The notes below the pieces were generated by a model. The model did not search any database, was not told where the DNA came from, and saw only the letters and a program-made list of their open reading frames with translations. Made by a program: the position numbers and the translations under genes. Positions 60,082-64,000 of a stretch of DNA of 64,000 nt are shown here, one piece after another (position 1 is the stretch's first letter; each line of letters starts with the position of its first letter). The stretch comes from Amycolatopsis sulphurea (GTDB taxonomy: Bacteria > Actinomycetota > Actinomycetes > Mycobacteriales > Pseudonocardiaceae): assembly GCF_002564045.1 (NCBI RefSeq), contig NZ_PDJK01000002.1, positions 2,170,001 through 2,234,000 on the forward strand. The letters are read 5' to 3'.

Positions 60082-61050
60082 CTAAGCGCGGAGCGCGGGC
60101 AGCACCTCGGCGCCGATCCGCGCGATGTTCGCCACCGTGCCCTCCGGCGTACCGGATGCCTCCACGAACATGAGGACGTGGGACACCCCGGTGCGCCGGA
60201 GGCTCGTTTTCAGCTTCGCCACGCACTCTCCGGCTGGGCCGACCGGGTGGATCGCGCACAGCCGTTCGGTGTACTCCACCGGATCACGGGAGGGGCCGGG
60301 CCTGCCGTCCACCGTCACGTGCGCGCCGAGCCCGTCCTTCAGCCAGCCCGGCAGCATCCGGCGCACCAGGTCCGCCGCGTCGTCCCCGACCTGGCAGACC
60401 ACCGTCGACACGTGGTCGGCGGGCGCGCCGTAAGCCGCCACTGTCGCGGCCTTTCCGTCGTCGTCCGCGTGCATCCCGAGCAGCAGCGGCAATCCCCGAT
60501 CCGCGGCGAGCCGTACCGAACCCGAATCCGCGCTGCCGCAGGCCACCACGAGGCGGGGTTTCCGGCGCGGCGCGGGCGTCACCGGCACCTCGCGGAAGGC
60601 GAAGTGCTCGCCATTCGCGGAGACCGTGCCGGCGGTCGCCTTGAGCAGCAGGTCCAGAGACTCCGGATAGCCACGTTCGTAACGGTCCAGCCCGGTGCCG
60701 AACACCTCCAGGTCCTGCCACGCCCCACCACGGCCGACGCCGAGCCGCAGCCGGCCATCGGACACCGCGTCCAGCATCGACCACTGCTCGGCGAGCGCCA
60801 CCGGATGCGTCGTGGACAGCACGCTCACCGCGGTGCCCACCTCGATCCGTTCCGTACGGCCGAGCAGGTGCGCGGCGAGCGTGATCGCCGACGGGCACAC
60901 GCCGTAGGGCATGAAGTGGTGCTCGGCGAGCCAGACCTCGTCGAACCCGGCCGCCTCCGCCGCCTCGGCGGCCAGCACGGTGCGCCGCAAGACGTCCGCG
61001 TCCTCCTGGCCGGGAAACCGCCCGGAAACCAGGAAAACTCCGGCCCTCAG
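60082..61050 (-). CDS. LLM-class (luciferase-like, F420-type) oxidoreductase
   Basis: A 322-residue TIM-barrel flavin/F420 enzyme: AGFDEVWLAEHHFMPYGVCP, RIEVGTAVSVLSTTHPVALA, LRLGVGRGGAWQDL and a C-terminal LRRTGVSHVLMFVEASG. Members reduce or oxygenate diverse substrates with F420 or FMN. The family start would be LRAGVFLVSGRF, but that codon is CTG (61050-61048), overlapping the upstream stop as CTGA. No ATG, GTG or TTG lies nearby in frame before conserved sequence, so a CTG start by translational coupling is proposed. Substrate unknown. Confidence 0.82.
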   Translation of the reverse strand: MRAGVFLVSGRFPGQEDADVLRRTVLAAEAAEAAGFDEVWLAEHHFMPYGVCPSAITLAAHLLGRTERIEVGTAVSVLSTTHPVALAEQWSMLDAVSDGRLRLGVGRGGAWQDLEVFGTGLDRYERGYPESLDLLLKATAGTVSANGEHFAFREVPVTPAPRRKPRLVVACGSADSGSVRLAADRGLPLLLGMHADDDGKAATVAAYGAPADHVSTVVCQVGDDAADLVRRMLPGWLKDGLGAHVTVDGRPGPSRDPVEYTERLCAIHPVGPAGECVAKLKTSLRRTGVSHVLMFVEASGTPEGTVANIARIGAEVLPALRA

Positions 61051-61205
61051 TTGTTCACCGACACGTCGTTGAACGGCAGAAGCGGGTCCAGCCACGGGAA
61101 CACCACGAACATCAGCAGCGCCACGACGCCGAGCACCAGCACGATCGCGATGCCCAGCTTCGCCGCGAACGGGCCCGGCAGATGCCGCCAGATCCAGCCG
61201 TACAT
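61047..61205 (-). CDS. 52-residue single-pass membrane protein coupled to sortase
   Basis: A short gene between the sortase and LLM genes. MYGWIWRHLPGPFAAKLG leads into a hydrophobic helix (IAIVLVLGVVALLMFVVF) and ends WLDPLLPFNDVSVNN. The start overlaps the sortase stop as TGATG and the stop overlaps the next CTG start. Similar short membrane proteins sit beside class E sortases in Streptomyces and Amycolatopsis. It may assist sortase folding or be a substrate-presenting partner (inference). Confidence 0.8.
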   Translation of the reverse strand: MYGWIWRHLPGPFAAKLGIAIVLVLGVVALLMFVVFPWLDPLLPFNDVSVNN

Positions 61206-62356
61206 CAGGACGCACCACCGATCTTGGCCAGCAACGTGTCGTAGTCCTTCGCCTGCGACTTCGGCACCTGCTGGGTGAGCACGGACGTGATGATCAGCCG
61301 CTGCTTGGCGGAGAACTTCGGGTGGCAGGTGGTGAGGGTGAGCAACGAGGCCCGCTGCGCCTTCGGCAAGGCGTCCGCGGGCTTGTACGGCACCGGGTTC
61401 ACCGCGTCGCCCTGGCTGGGCAGCACGATCTTGCGGCCGACGGTCTGGTCGTAGGCCCCGCCGCCGGGAACGCTCGAATCACGCAGCGTCGACACGCCCT
61501 TGCACGCGGGCTTCGCACCCTTTCCGCTGGTCCAGCCCTTGATCTCGTCGTCGTAGGGCAGCACCTTGTAGAGGTAGAAGTCGGTGTGCGTCTCGATCAC
61601 GATCTCGTCGCAGGAGTTCAGGTTGTCCAGGTCGTTGAACGGCGCGCCCTTGCCGACCCGGTGCCCGGCGATGCCGAAGTTGCCCGGCTCGCCCGGCAGC
61701 GCAGTTCCCTTGTAGTGGCCGGGCCCGACCGCGAGCGCGTCCTCGCCGGTGCCCTCCTGGATGGTGAAGTTGAAGTCCGCGCCGAAGGACGGGATGTGGA
61801 TGCGGGCGAACGCCTTGCCGTCCACCAGTTCCGGATGCAGGGTGCGGTCCTTGGCCCAGTCGCCGTCGAGCTGATCGCTGGCCTCGGACTGCTTCTCCGC
61901 GGAGAACAGGTCGGTCACCCAGACCTCGTAGACCATGAACAGCAGCACGATCAGGCCGAGCGTGATGAACAGCTCCCCCGCCGTGCGGATGACCAGCCCG
62001 CCCTTGCCCAGCGGCGGCGGTGGCTTCTTCTCGGCGACCGCGGTCGCCGAGACCGCCGGAATCACCTCGGTCGGCTGGTCGGCGCCGGGCGAGGTCATCC
62101 GCCGCGCACCGGTGGGTGCCGGGCGGCGAGGTTCTCCCCGATCGTTCGGCCTGGGCGGTTCGGATGATCCTTGCGGTGCAGCGCGGCCTTCCTGGCGGCG
62201 GGGGTGGCCGGCGACCCTCCGCGGCGACGGGGTGGCCCCCTGTCCGGAGTCGCCCGGACGACGGGTGCCGGGCGGGGAAACCCGGCGACGCGGGCCTTCG
62301 GCCGCTGGTCCGCAGGGTCTGTCGGGGTCGTCTCCGGGCCAATCCTGCGACGTCAC
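61205..62356 (-). CDS. Class E sortase
   Basis: A 383-residue protein. About 120 N-terminal residues are Pro/Arg-rich and cytoplasmic. A transmembrane helix (about 125-150, LFITLGLIVLLFMVYEVWVT) precedes the sortase domain with catalytic His in GIAGHRVG, Cys in LTLTTCHPKFS and Arg in AKQRLIITSVL. Class E sortases attach LAXTG-bearing proteins to peptidoglycan in high-GC bacteria. GTG at 62356 has GGAGGAG 6 nt upstream; ATG 62098 is a shorter alternative. It heads the operon with the 52-residue membrane protein and LLM oxidoreductase and is divergent from crgA. Confidence 0.92.
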   Translation of the reverse strand: MTSQDWPGDDPDRPCGPAAEGPRRRVSPPGTRRPGDSGQGATPSPRRVAGHPRRQEGRAAPQGSSEPPRPNDRGEPRRPAPTGARRMTSPGADQPTEVIPAVSATAVAEKKPPPPLGKGGLVIRTAGELFITLGLIVLLFMVYEVWVTDLFSAEKQSEASDQLDGDWAKDRTLHPELVDGKAFARIHIPSFGADFNFTIQEGTGEDALAVGPGHYKGTALPGEPGNFGIAGHRVGKGAPFNDLDNLNSCDEIVIETHTDFYLYKVLPYDDEIKGWTSGKGAKPACKGVSTLRDSSVPGGGAYDQTVGRKIVLPSQGDAVNPVPYKPADALPKAQRASLLTLTTCHPKFSAKQRLIITSVLTQQVPKSQAKDYDTLLAKIGGAS

Positions 62357-62564
62357 GCCAAGCTCCTCCCGCACCCGCCCGAAGCCCTGTACGGGACTCT
62401 GGTGGCGCTATTGTCACAGTCGCCGGGACCGACCGCTCCTCAACCCAGTGCTATGGAGCAGTCGATTACGTTAACGTGTCCACGTGGCGCTGGTTGCGCA
62501 CCCCGACCGCGGGACCTCGTCCAGGATGCCGCACTGAAGAGCCGAGAAGCACGCGAGGAACACG
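62357..62564. promoter_or_regulatory. Divergent promoter region between sortase and crgA
   Basis: A 208-bp spacer with an AT-richer block at 62454-62480 (ATGGAGCAGTCGATTACGTT). Both promoters should be here. No operator is evident. Confidence 0.35.
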
Positions 62565-62831
62565 ATGCCGAAGTCGAAGGTCCGCAAGAAGACCGCGTAC
62601 ACCCCGCCGGTCGATCGGCGTACGCCGGTGAAGGTCAAAGCGGCGGGACCGTCGAACCTGTTCTACAAGATCGTCATGTTCGGCCTGATGTTGCTCGGGC
62701 TCGCCTGGCTCATTCTGCAGTACCTCGCCCAGGACAAGATCGGGTTCCTGGCCGATCTCGGCAGCTGGAACTTCGCGATCGGGTTCTCCGCGATCATCGT
62801 CGGCCTGCTCATGACGATGCGCTGGCGCTGA
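62565..62831 (+). CDS. crgA: CrgA: cell-division/septation inhibitor membrane protein
   Basis: An 88-residue protein with a basic N-terminus (MPKSKVRKKTAYTPP) and two transmembrane helices (KIVMFGLMLLGLAWLILQYL, written within limits, and IGFSAIIVGLLMTM). This is the CrgA layout. CrgA interacts with FtsZ, FtsQ, FtsI and CwsA, and in Streptomyces restrains septation. ATG at 62565 has GAGGAA 6 nt upstream. It lies in the same near-origin cluster as in mycobacteria (Rv0011c). Confidence 0.95.
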   Translation: MPKSKVRKKTAYTPPVDRRTPVKVKAAGPSNLFYKIVMFGLMLLGLAWLILQYLAQDKIGFLADLGSWNFAIGFSAIIVGLLMTMRWR

Positions 62832-62888
62832 GCAAGTGCTCCGGACGGCCGCTGGACACCGAATCACATCGGTGTGACTCATCCCCAG

Positions 62889-62911
62889 TGTGGATAACCC
62901 CTGTGGATAAC
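62889..62911. promoter_or_regulatory. Two tandem perfect DnaA boxes (TGTGGATAAC)
   Basis: TGTGGATAAC occurs at 62889-62898 and again at 62902-62911, 13 bp apart in the same orientation. Both are exact matches to the reverse complement of TTATCCACA. They overlap the start of the PH-domain gene. DnaA bound here could repress that gene or titrate DnaA close to oriC. Confidence 0.8.
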
Positions 62912-63340
62912 TACCCCACCTCGTGGGCGCCCCGGCAGAACGTTGTGGTAGTGGCCTGGGTGCTGACCCTGCTGCTGCTGGTCGCCACGGTGGCGGACGG
63001 CTTTTTCGGCGACGCCGCCGGAGCCGTGCTGCTCGGCCTCGCGACCGTCGCCATCGGCGCGTTCGCCGGGCACTGGAGCCTCGTGCGGCCCCGGCTGGCC
63101 GCCGACCCGCACGGCCTGCTCGCCCGCGGCCTCGGCGGTACGCGCCGGCTGCCCTGGTCCGGCACCAGCATCCGGCTGCGCAACACCCGGCGCCTCGGCC
63201 GCGACGGCGTGACCCTGGAAGTCGAGCACGAGGACCAGCTGTTCGTCTTCGGGCAGCTCGACCTCGGCGAAGACCCGCGCGACGTGCTGGCAGTGCTGGA
63301 TCTGCTGCGGGAACGCTGGGATCAGCGGCCGCACACGTAG
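62903..63340 (+). CDS. PH-domain membrane protein (Rv0010c-like)
   Basis: A 145-residue protein: a short N-terminus (VDNYPTSWAPRQN), two hydrophobic helices (about 14-55), then a bPH2/DUF2581-like domain (RPRLAADPHGLLARGLGG, WSGTSIRLRNTRRLG, VEHEDQLFVFGQLDLGEDP). The WAPR start and position after crgA match mycobacterial Rv0010c. GTG 62903 is used; in-frame GTG 62888 is the alternative. Both lie within the tandem DnaA boxes. Its 3' end overlaps the convergent rhomboid gene by 19 bp. Confidence 0.8.
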   Translation: MDNYPTSWAPRQNVVVVAWVLTLLLLVATVADGFFGDAAGAVLLGLATVAIGAFAGHWSLVRPRLAADPHGLLARGLGGTRRLPWSGTSIRLRNTRRLGRDGVTLEVEHEDQLFVFGQLDLGEDPRDVLAVLDLLRERWDQRPHT

Positions 63341-64000
63341 GACTCGTAGCCGCGCAGCATCTCCAGCTGGCACTGCAGCGCCGGGAACTGCGTGCTCCGC
63401 CAGATCACCAGCCCGGCCAGCGCGACCACGATGACCACCAGCCCGATCGCCTGCCAGCGGGCCCGGTTGCGCTCGGGGGCGTACAGCAGGGCGACCGCCA
63501 CCAGCGCCCCGGTGACCAGCCCGCCGACGTGCGCCAGGATCGAGATGTTGGCGACGGAGAACGTGATGTAGGCGTTGACGACCAGCGTGATGAGCAGCCA
63601 GGTGGGGTTGAGCCGCAGCTTGAGCACGATCACCGCGTAACAGCCCATCAGGCCGAACAGCGCCCCGGAGGCGCCGGCGGAGGGCTGGTTGGGCTGGTCG
63701 AACAACAGCACCGCGGTGGACGCGCCGAACATCGACACGAAGTACAGCGCGAGGAACCGGATCCGGCCGAAGACCGGCTCCAGCGCGCGGCCGATCAGCC
63801 AGAGCGAGAACATGTTCGCCGCGATGTGGATCGGGCCGTAGTGCAGGAAGCCGGAGGTGAAGATCCGCCACCACTCGCCACCGCCGAGGGTGGGGTAGGT
63901 CCAGAGCTCGCCGAGCTTCTCCAGCTGGGCGTTCCCGTTGTCGAACAGGCTCTTCGCCTGGATGACGGTGATCAGGAAGACGGCGACGTTGACCGCGAGC
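63322..64000 (-). CDS. Rhomboid-family intramembrane serine protease, cut by window edge
   Basis: The minus-strand frame is open to the window edge (226 residues visible). Rhomboid features in order: GGGEWWRIFTSGFLHYGPIH, HIAANM (oxyanion His/Asn), GASGALFGLMG (catalytic Ser) and ILAHVGGLVTGAL (catalytic His), within about six helices. It cleaves transmembrane substrates inside the membrane. In this cluster it is usually accompanied by ppiA (not in the window). The N-terminal part is missing only because the window ends. Confidence 0.93.
   Translation of the reverse strand, partial: LAVNVAVFLITVIQAKSLFDNGNAQLEKLGELWTYPTLGGGEWWRIFTSGFLHYGPIHIAANMFSLWLIGRALEPVFGRIRFLALYFVSMFGASTAVLLFDQPNQPSAGASGALFGLMGCYAVIVLKLRLNPTWLLITLVVNAYITFSVANISILAHVGGLVTGALVAVALLYAPERNRARWQAIGLVVIVVALAGLVIWRSTQFPALQCQLEMLRGYESYVCGR

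Overview
The window is high-GC actinobacterial chromosome. The family content points to Pseudonocardiaceae, most likely an Amycolatopsis-like organism: DUF3558 lipoproteins, an EspG-type chaperone, an SCO5389-family protein, and a class E sortase, crgA and pknB cluster. No taxonomic marker such as rRNA is present, so this is an inference. The 45.7-64 kb part is the conserved near-origin neighbourhood (tRNA-Leu, fhaA, fhaB, pstP, rodA, pbpA, pknA, pknB, trpG/pabA-like, class E sortase, crgA, PH-domain protein, rhomboid). This matches the mycobacterial Rv0010c-Rv0020c block with several insertions.

Region by region: 1-13 kb holds ordinary metabolic and regulatory genes: a phosphotransferase and XRE-TPR regulator, two small conserved proteins, an MFS/GH1 sugar operon with a divergent TetR regulator, a D-threonine-aldolase-like enzyme opposite an FAD sugar/alditol oxidase, a divergent PRPP synthetase with an SDR protein, and a CitE-like lyase. 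At 13055-18255 lies a complete Tn3-family transposon with 38-bp inverted repeats (one mismatch) and a perfect CGTAA target duplication. It carries tnpA, an alpha/beta-hydrolase passenger, a decayed tnpA 3' copy, a res-like site and tnpR. It landed 7 bp upstream of the start codon of an AAA-ATPase/DUF4276 gene pair that is now broken. Next come a divergent TIR-STAND ATPase and two small genes that share its C-terminal helical domain (19.3-22.3 kb), the best candidate here for an undescribed system.

22.6-27.6 kb is a type-VII-secretion substrate locus. A 1.28-kb cassette (helical ESX-like protein, DUF3558 lipoprotein, start of a WXG/Gly-rich substrate) is directly duplicated around a reversed, broken class F sortase fragment, and the locus ends in an EspG-like chaperone. 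27.7-34 kb carries a cystathionine-gamma-lyase-type enzyme, a secreted penicillin-acylase-family enzyme, an FKBP prolyl isomerase and tandem secreted trypsin-like proteases. 34-38 kb holds a second innate-immunity-like module: a short protein with a C-terminal RHIM-like amyloid motif, a large protein containing an 8-bp microsatellite, and a convergent STAND/TPR protein with a matching motif at its N-terminus. 38.3-42.9 kb is an island of hypothetical genes and gene fragments. It is followed by an XRE / recombinase-like / DDE-transposase operon next to tRNA-Leu.

45.9-55.3 kb is one tightly overlapped operon for cell-wall growth and Ser/Thr phosphosignalling: FHA readers, the PP2C phosphatase, RodA, PBP-A, PknA and PknB. 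The remainder holds an EACC1-like small protein, an ABC transporter translationally coupled to trpG/pabA, an iron-box-controlled ferredoxin reductase, an F420-type oxidoreductase coupled to a 52-residue membrane protein and the sortase, then crgA, tandem DnaA boxes at a PH-domain gene, and a partial rhomboid protease.
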